A stretch of DNA of 64,000 nt from Streptomyces sp. NBC_01591. Lineage in GTDB: Bacteria; Actinomycetota; Actinomycetes; Streptomycetales; Streptomycetaceae. The notes under the pieces are model-generated. The model saw only the letters and a program-made list of their open reading frames with translations. It did not search any database and had not been told where the DNA came from. The stretch is taken from NCBI RefSeq assembly GCF_035918155.1, contig NZ_CP109327.1, positions 6,386,001 through 6,450,000 on the forward strand, in the 5' to 3' direction. Positions 42,451 to 51,613 of this stretch are shown here, piece after piece (the first letter of the stretch is position 1; every line of letters begins with the position of its first letter). Position numbers and translations under genes: made by a program.

Positions 42451-43218
42451 CTACGGACTCCATCCTGTTGACCGGCCCGCCCGGGCGGATCCCCCGCCCG
42501 GGGGATTGCCGGAGGGAGACCGGCTCCCCTGCGCGGGGGAGCCGAGGGCCGGACCTCCCTCCGGAGAGGGAGTCACGACACCGCACTCGTACGCGCAGAT
42601 CACCGCCTGGATCCGGTCGCGCAGCCCCAGCTTGGACAGCACATTGCCGACATGGGTCTTCACCGTGTGCTCGCTGACGACCAGCGCCGCCGCGATCTCC
42701 GCGTTCGACAGCCCGCGGGCCAGGTGCAGCAGCGTCTCGCGCTCCCGGGCGGTCAGTACGTCCAGGCGCGTCGACGGTGCCACGGCCGTGGCGGGCGGGC
42801 GCGAGGTGTACTCGGCGATCAGCCGGCGTGCCACCGAAGGAGCCAGCAACGAGTCCCCGGCCGCCACCACCCGTACCGCGTGCACCAGGTCGTCGCGGCG
42901 GACGTCCTTGAGCAGGAATCCGCTCGCGCCCGCGTGCAGCGCCTCGTAGACGTACTCGTCGGAGTCGAAGGTGGTCAGCATGACCGTCCGGCAGCCGGTC
43001 CCGGCGCTGATGGTGCGGCAGGCCTCGATGCCGTCCGTGCCGGGCATCCGGATGTCGAGCAGCGCCACGTCGGGCGCCAGCCGCCGTACCGCCTCGACCG
43101 CCGCCCGGCCGTCGCCCGCCTCGGCCACCACCTCGATGTCCGGCTGCGCGTCCAGGATCATCGCGAAGCCGCTGCGTACCAGCTCCTGGTCGTCGGCCAC
43201 CACCACACGGATCGTCAA
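42451..43218 (-). CDS. LuxR/NarL-type response regulator
   Basis: 255-aa regulator. The receiver domain (VVVADDQELVRSGFAMIL) has the phospho-acceptor Asp in VALLDIRMPG and the Lys in FLLKDVRRDD. The C-terminal LuxR helix-turn-helix is LTARERETLLHLARGLSNAEIAAAL. The start is TTG 43218, overlapping the kinase stop (TTGA). The tail after about 220 is a Pro/Gly/Ser-rich extension. Partner of the histidine kinase upstream. Confidence 0.9.
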   Translation of the reverse strand: MTIRVVVADDQELVRSGFAMILDAQPDIEVVAEAGDGRAAVEAVRRLAPDVALLDIRMPGTDGIEACRTISAGTGCRTVMLTTFDSDEYVYEALHAGASGFLLKDVRRDDLVHAVRVVAAGDSLLAPSVARRLIAEYTSRPPATAVAPSTRLDVLTARERETLLHLARGLSNAEIAAALVVSEHTVKTHVGNVLSKLGLRDRIQAVICAYECGVVTPSPEGGPALGSPAQGSRSPSGNPPGGGSARAGRSTGWSP

Positions 43219-44426
43219 CTTCCCACCTCTGTCCTCTGCTCCGTCTCTGGCTCCGGCCGTGCCCGCGGAATCGTCACCCGGACCCGGAATCCCCGCCCGC
43301 CCGGACCGGGGCCGGTACCGGCCGTGCCGCCGTGCGCGGCGGCACGTTCCCGGATACCGACCAGCCCCAGCCCCGAGCCGCCCCCGGGTCCCCGTCCGTC
43401 GTCGGTGACGGTGAGCGTCAGCGCCTCGGGTCCGTGCTCCAGCCGGACGCTGACCGTGCTCGCGTCCGCGTGCCTGATCACGTTGGTCAAGGCTTCCTGC
43501 GCGATCCGGTAGACGGTCGCCTCGACCGCCAGGCCCGGCGCGCCGGGGCTGCCCGTGACCTCGTACGAGACCGCCGGACCACTGCCGCGCACCCGCTCCA
43601 CGAGACCCGGCAGTTCGGCCAGCGCGGGCTGGGGTTCCCGCGGCGCGTCCGGCGAACCCTCGTTCTCGCGCAGCACGCCGAGCATCCGGCGCAGCTGCGC
43701 CATCGCGTCCCGGCCCGTCTCCGAGATCGCGTCGAAGGCCGCCTCGGCACGCTCCGGCGCCGTGCGGACCGCCACCGGTCCCGCCTCCGCCTGCACGATC
43801 ATCAGGCTCACCGCATGGGACAGGATGTCGTGCATCTCCCGGGCGATCCGGGCCCGTTCGCGGGCCGCCGCCTGTTCGGCCTCGATCCGGTGCGTCAGCT
43901 CCAGCTGACGGGCCCGGTCCTCCATCGCACGCAGATAGGCCTTGCGCGTCACCGTGAACCGGCCGAAGGCGTAGGCCGCCGCGAACACGAACAGGGAGAA
44001 GAGCAGCTCCCGCATGTCGTCGCTGCCGAGTCCGACCGAGACCAGCACCGCCGACACCGTGAGCGCCGCGATCCCGATCCGCTTCGGCGGCGAGGACAGC
44101 TCGGCCACCGTGTAGAACGCCACCAGGCCGGTGTACGGCAGCGGCTGACCCGGCCCGTCGACGGTGAAGGTGTACAGGGCGCCCGCGGCCAGCACCGCGA
44201 TGAGGACCGCGACCGGTGCCCGGCGGCGGGCCACCAGCGGCAGCACCATCAGGGTGGTCAGCCCGTACGACGTCCACGTCGCCTCCGGCAGCTCCGGGGC
44301 GCGTGGGACGACGAACGGCATGGTCACGGCGGCCTGCACCAGCAGAGCGATGAGCAGGTCCACGCCGAGGGGGCCGGCTCCCGGGGCGAGTCCTGGCACT
44401 CTCGCCGTGATGTCTCGTATGCGCAT
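43215..44426 (-). CDS. Sensor histidine kinase (HisKA_3)
   Basis: 403-aa kinase. About five membrane segments fill the first 150 residues with no large extracellular sensor. The phospho-acceptor His is in ARIAREMHDILSHAVSLM. The ATPase domain has EALTNVIRHADA (N box) and VTDDGRGPGGGSGLGL. ATG 44426 places the first membrane segment normally; the upstream 20 codons are not conserved-looking. It is translationally coupled to the response regulator. Confidence 0.9.
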   Translation of the reverse strand: MRIRDITARVPGLAPGAGPLGVDLLIALLVQAAVTMPFVVPRAPELPEATWTSYGLTTLMVLPLVARRRAPVAVLIAVLAAGALYTFTVDGPGQPLPYTGLVAFYTVAELSSPPKRIGIAALTVSAVLVSVGLGSDDMRELLFSLFVFAAAYAFGRFTVTRKAYLRAMEDRARQLELTHRIEAEQAAARERARIAREMHDILSHAVSLMIVQAEAGPVAVRTAPERAEAAFDAISETGRDAMAQLRRMLGVLRENEGSPDAPREPQPALAELPGLVERVRGSGPAVSYEVTGSPGAPGLAVEATVYRIAQEALTNVIRHADASTVSVRLEHGPEALTLTVTDDGRGPGGGSGLGLVGIRERAAAHGGTAGTGPGPGGRGFRVRVTIPRARPEPETEQRTEVGS

Positions 44427-44439
44427 CGGACCGGTGTCC

Positions 44440-45240
44440 TCAGGGCTTCCGCGCCACGGCGCCGAACTGGGCGACCCGGGCCGCACCGGGCTCGCCGCGC
44501 CAGTGCGCGCACGACACGATGCCCGGGTCCACGAGGTCGAGCCCGGTCAGGAACACGGCGAACTCGGCTCGGGTGCGGGCGGTGATGGGCGGGGTGGCGT
44601 TCTCGTTCCAGAACCGCATCGCCGCCTCGTTGCCCTCGCCGCCCAGCTCCAGCGTGGGATGGGTGAGCACCAGATGGCTGCCGGAGGGCAGCGCGTCCAT
44701 CAGCGTGCGCACGATGCGCCGCGCCTCGTCCGTGTCGAGGACGAAGTTCAGGATGCCCAGGAGCATGACCGCGACCGGCCGCTCCAGCTCGAGGGTCGGC
44801 TGCGCGGCCCGCAGGATCTGCTCCGGATCGCGGGCGTCGGCGTCGACGTACTCGGTCGCGCCCTGCGGCGATCCGGCGAGCAGCGTCCGGGCGTGCGCCA
44901 GCACGGCCGGGTCGTTGTCGACGTACACGACGCGGCAGTCGGGCGCGGTGCGCCGGGCGACCTCGTGGGTGTTGCCGGCGCTCGGCAGGCCGGTACCGAT
45001 GTCCAGGAACTGTCTGATCCCCGCCTCACCGGCCAGATATGCCACCGCGCGGCCCAGGAACGCCCGGTCGGCGCGCGCCACTTCGCCGATGCTCGGGTAC
45101 ATGCCGGTGACTCGGTCGCCGACCGCACGGTCCACGGGGTGGTTGTCCGTTCCGCCGAGCCAGTGGTTCCAGACCCGCGCGTTGTGGGCGACGTCTGAGC
45201 GGATGCGGTCGGGGACGGGGGTGGTGCGGGGATCGGTCAT
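44440..45240 (-). CDS. SAM-dependent methyltransferase (PF04672/DUF574)
   Basis: 266-aa protein of a family expanded in Streptomyces. ARVWNHWLGGTDNHPVDR and FLDIGTGLPSAGNTHEVA are diagnostic, and VVYVDNDPAVLAHAR is the SAM-binding acid loop. The substrate is unknown. ATG 45240 has GGAGGAG upstream. It lies 13 bp before the kinase start, so it may be co-transcribed with the two-component system. Confidence 0.9.
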   Translation of the reverse strand: MTDPRTTPVPDRIRSDVAHNARVWNHWLGGTDNHPVDRAVGDRVTGMYPSIGEVARADRAFLGRAVAYLAGEAGIRQFLDIGTGLPSAGNTHEVARRTAPDCRVVYVDNDPAVLAHARTLLAGSPQGATEYVDADARDPEQILRAAQPTLELERPVAVMLLGILNFVLDTDEARRIVRTLMDALPSGSHLVLTHPTLELGGEGNEAAMRFWNENATPPITARTRAEFAVFLTGLDLVDPGIVSCAHWRGEPGAARVAQFGAVARKP

Positions 45241-45306
45241 GTCGCTGCTCCTCCTGCGCCGGGCCCGCATCACGGACGATGGGGCGGGCCCATGATGCCG
45301 GACCGG

Positions 45307-46011
45307 TCAACGGGAGCGATCCGCCGGGGAGTTGGCCAGGACGTCGTGCAGGACATCGACCCGGTTGGTGGTGATCGAGTCGACGCCGTGCCGGACCAGG
45401 CGGCGCATGGTCCGCCTGGTGTCGGCCGTCCAGGCGGAGACCAGCAGCCCGTCCCGGTGCAGACGGTCCGTCAGGTCCCGGTCCACCAGACCGAACCGGT
45501 AGTTCAGCCAGCGCGGCCGCACCGCGTCGAGCAGTGCGGCGCGCGGTGGCGCGAGTGTCGTCCGGGTCAGGGCGATCTCGGCGTTCGGGTCGGCGGCCCG
45601 GACCCGGAGCATCGCCTCGGAGCCGGCGCAGTAGTACACCCGCTCGCCGGCCCCGCACTCGCGCACCACGCCGACGACCTTCGGCACGGAGCCGTCGGTG
45701 GAGCCCGGCAGATCGATCATGACGCGGTGCGTCCCGGCGGCGAGCAGCGCCTCGCGCAGGGTGGGCACACCCCCCCGGGTCAGCTCGGTGAGCTCCTCGT
45801 GGGTCAGCCGGTCGAGCCGCACCTCATGGCCCCACAGCCGCTTCAGCGTGGCGTCGTGCAGCAGGACCGGTACGCCGTCGCGGGTGACCCGCACATCGAT
45901 CTCGACCGCGTCCGCCCCCCGTTCGAGGGCGGAGCGGATCGAGGAGAGCGTGTTCTCGCGGACGCGGTAGGGATCGCCGCGGTGGGCCACGGCGGTGACT
46001 GGGGTGACCAT
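45307..46011 (-). CDS. Glycerophosphodiester phosphodiesterase
   Basis: 234-aa GDPD-family enzyme. The metal- and phosphate-binding motifs HRGDPYRVRENTL, AVEIDVRVTRDGVPVLLHD and the late WTADT are intact. It hydrolyses glycerophosphodiesters to glycerol-3-phosphate and an alcohol. No signal peptide is seen, so it is probably cytoplasmic. Confidence 0.92.
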   Translation of the reverse strand: MVTPVTAVAHRGDPYRVRENTLSSIRSALERGADAVEIDVRVTRDGVPVLLHDATLKRLWGHEVRLDRLTHEELTELTRGGVPTLREALLAAGTHRVMIDLPGSTDGSVPKVVGVVRECGAGERVYYCAGSEAMLRVRAADPNAEIALTRTTLAPPRAALLDAVRPRWLNYRFGLVDRDLTDRLHRDGLLVSAWTADTRRTMRRLVRHGVDSITTNRVDVLHDVLANSPADRSR

Positions 46012-46033
46012 GGGGCCATTGTGACCACCGGGG

Positions 46034-47068
46034 TCACCGGCCCGTGCGCTCCAGCCAGTTCGTCGTGTACGTGTCGATCTCGGCGGCCAGCGTCCGCTTG
46101 CCCGCCGCGTCCAGGTACGACGCCTCGACGGCGTTCTTCGCCAGCGACGCGAGACCCCGCTCGTCCAGTCCGAGCAGGCGGGCGGCCACCCCGTACTCGT
46201 TGTTGAGGTCCGTGCCGAACATCGGCGGGTCGTCGCTGTTGATGGTGATCAGTACGCCCGCGTCCACCATCTCCTTGACCGGGTGCTGCTCGATGTCCGC
46301 GACCGCCCGGGTCGCGATGTTCGAGGTCGGGCAGACCTCCAGCGGGATGCGGTGCTCGGCGAGGTGGGCCAGCAGCTTCGGGTCCTGGACGGAGCTGGTG
46401 CCGTGACCGATGCGCTCGGCGCGCAGATAGGTCAGGGCGTCCCAGACGGTCTGCGGCCCGGTGGTCTCCCCGGCGTGCGGCACGGAGTGCAGGCCCGCGG
46501 CGATCGCCCGGTCGAAGTAGGGCTTGAACTGCGGGCGTTCCACGCCGATCTCCGGACCGCCGAGACCGAACGAGACGAGTCCCTCGGGCCGCAGGTCCAT
46601 GGCGAGCCGGGCGGTCTCCTCGGCCGCTTCGAGTCCGGCCTCGCCGGGAATGTCGAAGCACCAGCGCAGCACGACACCCAGCTCGGCCTCGGCGGCCTTG
46701 CGGGCGTCCTCTATGGCCTCCATGAACGCCTGCTCCGGGATGCCGCGCCGGGTCGACGAGAACGGGGTCACCGTCAGCTCCGCGTAACGGATGTTCTGCC
46801 GCGCCATGTCGCGGGCGACCTCGAAGGTCAGCAGCCGGACGTCCTCCGGGGTGCGGATCAGGTCCACGACGGAGAGGTACACGTCGATGAAGTGCGCGAA
46901 GTCCGTGAAGGTGAAGTAGTCGGCGAGCGCCTCGGGGTCGGTGGGGACCTTGGAGTCGGGGTGGTGCGCGGCCAGCTCGGCGACGATGCGGGGCGAGGCG
47001 GAGCCGACATGGTGGACATGCAGTTCGGCCTTGGGCAGCCCCGCGATGAAGGGGTGCAGATCGGTCAT
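46034..47068 (-). CDS. Adenosine deaminase family enzyme, probably aminodeoxyfutalosine deaminase
   Basis: 344-aa zinc amidohydrolase. The N-terminal metal motif is HVHH (in AELHVHHVGS) where adenosine deaminases have HLHLDG. Others are HAGET, RIGHGT and the Asp pair in NSDDPP. From memory, the related S. coelicolor protein in this neighbourhood (SCO5662) acts on 6-aminodeoxyfutalosine in the futalosine route to menaquinone; the altered first motif fits that subgroup. ATG 47068 is preferred; the longer upstream frame is not coding-like. Confidence 0.85.
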   Translation of the reverse strand: MTDLHPFIAGLPKAELHVHHVGSASPRIVAELAAHHPDSKVPTDPEALADYFTFTDFAHFIDVYLSVVDLIRTPEDVRLLTFEVARDMARQNIRYAELTVTPFSSTRRGIPEQAFMEAIEDARKAAEAELGVVLRWCFDIPGEAGLEAAEETARLAMDLRPEGLVSFGLGGPEIGVERPQFKPYFDRAIAAGLHSVPHAGETTGPQTVWDALTYLRAERIGHGTSSVQDPKLLAHLAEHRIPLEVCPTSNIATRAVADIEQHPVKEMVDAGVLITINSDDPPMFGTDLNNEYGVAARLLGLDERGLASLAKNAVEASYLDAAGKRTLAAEIDTYTTNWLERTGR

Positions 47069-47201
47069 CGGACTCTCCCGGGCGTGGAACGGTTCGGATG
47101 CCGGGCACGGTCGGCCGGGCAGGGGACGGGGATCATCGTAGGCCGGGCCCACCGGTGCGCAGCGGGGCCGTAGCATGACGGGATCACGATGGGGGAGGCC
47201 C

Positions 47202-47927
47202 ATGTCAGACAACACAGAGCAGCCCGCGGGCGGGGCCGCGCCGCGCGATCCGTGGGCTCCGCCGGACAGCAAGGTGCCGCTGGAGAAGCCGGCCGGTGAT
47301 CCTCGCCCGCCCGCTGTGCACAACCAGCCCACGGTCACCTCGATGCCGGGCGTCGGGGACGGCCCCGCACCGGCCGACTCGCCGCCACCGGGATTCGGTT
47401 CGCCGGCGCAGACCGGGCCGGTGCCCGGATTCGGTCCCGGTCCCGGGGAGGTACCGCCCCCGCCGGTCGGTCCGAACGGACCGGGCCAGCAGGTCCCGCC
47501 GGTCGCCGGACAGTACGGCTACCCGGCCCCACCCGTCCCGCAGTACGGCGGATACCCGGGGTACTCCGGCTATCCGCAGGCGCCCTGGGGCGGTCCGCCG
47601 CCTTCCAACGGCATGGGTACCGCGGCCATGGTGCTCGGCATCCTGGCCATCTGCATGTTCTGCATCTACGGGATACCCAGCCTGATCCTGGGCGCACTGG
47701 CCCTGATCTTCGGCATCCTGGGCCGCAAGCGGGTGCAGCGCGGTGAGGCGACCAACAGCGGTCAGGCGCTCGCCGGGATCATCATGGGGTCCATCGGCAT
47801 CGTCTTCGGTGTGGCGATCATCAGCTTCTTCATCTGGCTGTTCGTCGCCCACGCCGATGATCTCGACGACAACACCTACAACGACGACCCGTACTCCACG
47901 TCGCTGGTCGTCGACGTCACCCGTTAG
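47202..47927 (+). CDS. DUF4190 membrane protein
   Basis: 241-aa protein. A long Pro/Gly/Tyr-rich N-terminus (about 1-140, with YPGYSGYPQAP-like repeats) precedes two membrane segments with the DUF4190 pattern (AMVLGILAICMFCIYGIPSL; GIIMGSIGIVFGVAIIS). Function unknown. ATG 47202 follows GGGGGAGG. Confidence 0.85.
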   Translation: MSDNTEQPAGGAAPRDPWAPPDSKVPLEKPAGDPRPPAVHNQPTVTSMPGVGDGPAPADSPPPGFGSPAQTGPVPGFGPGPGEVPPPPVGPNGPGQQVPPVAGQYGYPAPPVPQYGGYPGYSGYPQAPWGGPPPSNGMGTAAMVLGILAICMFCIYGIPSLILGALALIFGILGRKRVQRGEATNSGQALAGIIMGSIGIVFGVAIISFFIWLFVAHADDLDDNTYNDDPYSTSLVVDVTR

Positions 47928-47946
47928 TCAGTCTCGCAGTCCCGCT

Positions 47947-47981
47947 CCCGATGGCCCGGCCCCCGCAGCCGGGCCATCGGG
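47947..47981. terminator. Bidirectional terminator
   Basis: Perfect 14-bp stem (47947-47960 with 47968-47981, 7-nt loop) between two convergent genes. It can serve both transcripts. Confidence 0.85.
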
Positions 47982-47994
47982 CGTCCGGGCCTCC

Positions 47995-48543
47995 TCACGA
48001 CGCGCGCAGCTCCGCCCGCGCGTCCATCAGCGCGAACCCCAGCAGATTCAGCCCCCGCCAGCCGGCCGGACTGGCCGCCCGCGGGTCGTCCGCCGCCAGC
48101 CCGATGCCCCAGATCCGGTCCATCGGGCTCGCCTCGACCAGCACCCGCTCACCGGTGTTCAGCAGGAACTCCCGCAGCTCCGGATCGCCGCCGAACTTGT
48201 GCACGCTGCCGGCCACCACCAGCCCGTACCGCTCGCGCTCCCATATCGCGTCGTCGAAACCGCGGACCAGCCGGCCCACCTTCTTCGCCGCCGCCGGGCT
48301 CTTCGCCGCCACCGCCGCGGCCTCGGACGCCGCATCGCCGAACAGCCGCGCCTTGCCGGCCATCATCCAGTGCTCGGCCGACGCGTACGTCACACCGTCG
48401 ACCGTGAAGCGCGACGGCCACCACTGACTGAGGCAGCTCGCGCCGATCCGGCCGTCGGACCGGGGGCGGTGCCCCCAGAAGTGCAGATACTTCACCTTCT
48501 CGCCCCGCGCGCTCCGAGCCAGGAGGTCGTCCATGTGTTCCAT
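47995..48543 (-). CDS. NADAR domain protein
   Basis: 182-aa protein of the NADAR/YbiA family. KYLHFWGHRP, SQWWPSRFTVDGVTYASAEHWMM and the late DRIWGIGLAADDP are diagnostic. Family members act on ADP-ribose-linked metabolites, riboflavin intermediates or ADP-ribosylated nucleic acid bases; which applies here is open. Start codons at 48561, 48543 and 48534 are all possible. It is a single-gene unit, so no linked toxin is seen. Confidence 0.88.
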   Translation of the reverse strand: MEHMDDLLARSARGEKVKYLHFWGHRPRSDGRIGASCLSQWWPSRFTVDGVTYASAEHWMMAGKARLFGDAASEAAAVAAKSPAAAKKVGRLVRGFDDAIWERERYGLVVAGSVHKFGGDPELREFLLNTGERVLVEASPMDRIWGIGLAADDPRAASPAGWRGLNLLGFALMDARAELRAS

Positions 48544-48616
48544 GACACGCGATTCTGGCATCCGCCACTGACACTACGTACGGGGATTTCCGCACCGACG
48601 CGACACATGGTCGACA

Positions 48617-48652
48617 GATTCCGTCGCGTAACCAAAAGGCAACAACGGAATC
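48617..48652. promoter_or_regulatory. Inverted repeat upstream of the polyamine operon
   Basis: GATTCCGT (48617-48624) and ACGGAATC (48645-48652) form a perfect 8-bp inverted repeat with centres 28 bp apart, about 100 bp before the aldehyde dehydrogenase start. This is an operator candidate for the six-gene polyamine operon; the regulator is not identified. Confidence 0.45.
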
Positions 48653-48749
48653 ACTTGTTGGGGTTGTTCCCCTCTGCCAGGATCGGCACTCAAATCGAGC
48701 AGAGGCTACGCCGTCCCCGCACTCCGGGCACGCGGCGGAGGAGATCGTC

Positions 48750-50264
48750 ATGGGCAACGGCATCCAGGTGCGGGACCGCTTCGCGGACGGCGCACAGTAC
48801 ATCGGCGGAAAGCTGCGGTCCGGAACATCGGGACGTCACCACGACGTGGTGAACCCGGCCACGGGCGAGACCGTCTACAGCTACGAGCTGGCGGGCACCG
48901 CCGACGTGGACGCCGCGGTGGCGGCCGCCCGCGAGGCGTTCCCCGGCTGGTCGGGTGCGACGCCCGCCGAGCGGGCCGAGGCGATGCACCGCTTCGCCGC
49001 CGTCCTCGCCGAGCAGGCCGACGACTTCGCGTACGTGGAGTCCCTCCAGTGCGGCAAGCCGATCAAGCTCTCCACCGAGTTCGACGTGCCCGGCACCGTC
49101 GACAACACCTCCTTCTTCGCCGGGGCCGCCCGCCACCTGGAGGGCAAGTCGGCCGCCGAGTACGACGGCGACCACACCTCGTACGTACGCCGTGAGGCGA
49201 TCGGCGTCGTCGGCTCCATCGCGCCCTGGAACTACCCGCTCCAGATGGCCGCCTGGAAGGTCCTCCCGGCCGTCGCCGCAGGCAACACGATCGTGCTGAA
49301 GCCCGCCGAGATCACCCCGCTGACCTCGCTGATGTTCGCCCAGGCCGCCACGGAGGCGGGCATCCCGGACGGTGTGATCAACATCGTCACCGGTGCGGGC
49401 AAGGACGCCGGCGAGCACCTCGTCGGCCACCCGGACGTCGTCATGACCTCCTTCACCGGCTCCACCGCCGTCGGCAAGCGGGTCGCGGAGATCGCCACCT
49501 CCACCGTCAAGCGCCTCCACCTCGAACTCGGCGGCAAGGCCCCCTTCGTGGTCTTCGACGACGCCGACCTCGAAGCCGCGGTCAACGGCGCGGTCGCCGG
49601 AGCGCTCATCAACACCGGCCAGGACTGCACCGCCGCCACCCGCGCCTACGTCCAGCGCCCGCTGTACGACGCCTTCGTCCAGGGCGTCGCCGAGCTCATG
49701 GAGACCGTCCGGCTCGGCGACCCCTTCGACCCGTCGACCGACCTCGGCCCGCTGATCAGCCACGCCCAGCGGGACCGGGTCGCCGAATTCGTCGAGCGCG
49801 CCCGCGCCTACGCCACCGTCGTCACCGGCGGCGAGGCCCCCGGCGGCGAACTGGCGGCCGGCGCCTACTACCGGCCGACGCTGGTGGCCGGAGCCGCCCA
49901 GGACAGCGAGATCGTCCAGTCGGAGATCTTCGGCCCGGTCCTGGTCGTGCTGCCCTTCGACACCGACGACGAGGGCATCCGCCTCGCCAACGACACCCCG
50001 TACGGACTCGCCGCCTCCGCCTGGAGCCGCGACCTGTACCGCGCCAACCGCGCCACCCGCGAGATCAAGGCGGGCTGCGTCTGGGTCAACGACCACATTC
50101 CGATCATCAGCGAGATGCCGCACGGCGGATACAAGGCCAGTGGCTTCGGCAAGGACATGTCCTCGTACTCCTTCGAGGAGTACACGCAGGTCAAGCACGT
50201 CATGTACGACAACACCGCGGTCGCCCGGAAGGACTGGCACCGCACGATCTTCGGGGACCGATAA
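48750..50264 (+). CDS. Aldehyde dehydrogenase (gamma-aminobutyraldehyde type)
   Basis: 504-aa dehydrogenase. E259 (HLELGGK) and C293 (GQDCTAATR) are the catalytic residues. Both aldehyde dehydrogenases of this window share the GQDCTAATR and IKAG/LDFG-CVW motifs. First gene of the run ALDH-potD-potA-potB-potC-oxidase, so the expected substrate is 4-aminobutyraldehyde (or its 3-aminopropanal analogue from spermidine). Confidence 0.9.
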   Translation: MGNGIQVRDRFADGAQYIGGKLRSGTSGRHHDVVNPATGETVYSYELAGTADVDAAVAAAREAFPGWSGATPAERAEAMHRFAAVLAEQADDFAYVESLQCGKPIKLSTEFDVPGTVDNTSFFAGAARHLEGKSAAEYDGDHTSYVRREAIGVVGSIAPWNYPLQMAAWKVLPAVAAGNTIVLKPAEITPLTSLMFAQAATEAGIPDGVINIVTGAGKDAGEHLVGHPDVVMTSFTGSTAVGKRVAEIATSTVKRLHLELGGKAPFVVFDDADLEAAVNGAVAGALINTGQDCTAATRAYVQRPLYDAFVQGVAELMETVRLGDPFDPSTDLGPLISHAQRDRVAEFVERARAYATVVTGGEAPGGELAAGAYYRPTLVAGAAQDSEIVQSEIFGPVLVVLPFDTDDEGIRLANDTPYGLAASAWSRDLYRANRATREIKAGCVWVNDHIPIISEMPHGGYKASGFGKDMSSYSFEEYTQVKHVMYDNTAVARKDWHRTIFGDR

Positions 50265-50307
50265 CCCGGCCGACCCCCGGCCACACACACCCGAAAGGGC
50301 AACGCGC

Positions 50308-51558
50308 ATGGAGCAGTACGAGCCCGAGCGCCTCTCCGCGGCCCAACTCGCCGCGATGCGACGCAGCCTGACCACCGGCCGGGGCGCTCTGACCCGCCGA
50401 TCGCTGATCCGCACCTCCGGCATGGGGGCGCTGGCGATCGGCGGGCTGGGCACGCTGAGTGCGTGCGGCATCCCGCCCGCCAAGCGGGAAGGGGATGCCG
50501 CCGCGGCCTCCGACGACCACTCGGCCGAGGAGAAGCAGATCAACTTCTCCAACTGGACCGAGTACATGGACGTCAGTGACGACGAGAAGCACCGGCCCAC
50601 CCTGGAGGCGTTCACGAAGCGCACCGGGATCAAGGTCAAGTACACCGAGGACATCAACGACAACGTCGAGTTCTTCGGCAAGATAAAGCCGCAGCTGGCC
50701 GCCGGACAGGACACCGGCCGCGACCTGATCATCGTCACCGACTGGCTGGCCGCCCGCATCATCCGGCTCGGCTGGGCCCAGAAGCTCGACGCGGCCAACC
50801 TGCCGCACGCCTTCGCCAACCTCTCGGCCCAGTTCCGCACCCCCGACTGGGATCCGGGCCGCGCCTACTCGTACCCCTGGACCGGCATCCCCACCGTCAT
50901 CGCCTACAACTCCAAGGCGACCGGCGGCCGCAAGGTCGACTCCGTCACGCAGCTCCTCGACGACCCGAAGCTCAAGGGCCGGGTCAGCTTCCTCTCCGAG
51001 ATGCGCGACTCCATAGGCATGACCCTGCTCGACATGGGCAAGGACCCCGGCAACTTCACCGACGCCGACTACGACGCCGCGATCGGCCGGCTCCAGAAGG
51101 GTGTCGACAAGAACCAGATCCGCCGCTTCACCGGCAACGACTACACCGCGGACCTCGACAAGGGCGACATCGCCGCCTGCGTCGCCTGGGCCGGCGACAT
51201 CATCCAGCTCCAGGCCGGAAACCCCGACATCAAGTACGCCATCCCGGCCGCCGGATACATCACGTCGAGCGACAACATGCTCGTCCCGGCCAAGGCACGG
51301 CACAAGACCAACGCCGAGAAGCTCATGGACTACTACTACGAGCCGCCGGTCGCCGCCCGCCTCGCCGCCTACATCAACTACGTCTGCCCGGTCGACGGCG
51401 TACGCGAGGAACTCGCCAGGATCGACAAGGCGATGGCCTCCAACACCCTGATCCTCCCGGACAAGGAGATGGCGTCCCGGTCGCACGCCTTCCGCTCCCT
51501 GACCAGCAAGGAAGAGACGGCGTACGAAGAGAAGTTCGCCAAGCTCATCGGCGCCTGA
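50308..51558 (+). CDS. potD: Spermidine/putrescine-binding lipoprotein
   Basis: 416-aa binding protein. The signal has TRRSLIRTSGMGALAIGG before the lipobox LSAC, suggesting Tat export and lipidation. INFSNWTEYMDV and TGRDLIIVTDWLAARIIRLG are PotD-type, and RRFTGNDYTADLDKGD is shared with the other binding protein at 39461. ATG 50308 follows GAAAGGG. It feeds the PotABC complex encoded next. Confidence 0.92.
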   Translation: MEQYEPERLSAAQLAAMRRSLTTGRGALTRRSLIRTSGMGALAIGGLGTLSACGIPPAKREGDAAAASDDHSAEEKQINFSNWTEYMDVSDDEKHRPTLEAFTKRTGIKVKYTEDINDNVEFFGKIKPQLAAGQDTGRDLIIVTDWLAARIIRLGWAQKLDAANLPHAFANLSAQFRTPDWDPGRAYSYPWTGIPTVIAYNSKATGGRKVDSVTQLLDDPKLKGRVSFLSEMRDSIGMTLLDMGKDPGNFTDADYDAAIGRLQKGVDKNQIRRFTGNDYTADLDKGDIAACVAWAGDIIQLQAGNPDIKYAIPAAGYITSSDNMLVPAKARHKTNAEKLMDYYYEPPVAARLAAYINYVCPVDGVREELARIDKAMASNTLILPDKEMASRSHAFRSLTSKEETAYEEKFAKLIGA

Positions 51559-51613
51559 CCGCCGCGCCTTTCCTCCCCCTGATCTCCCTCTGACACCACT
51601 GGGACCGCGATCC

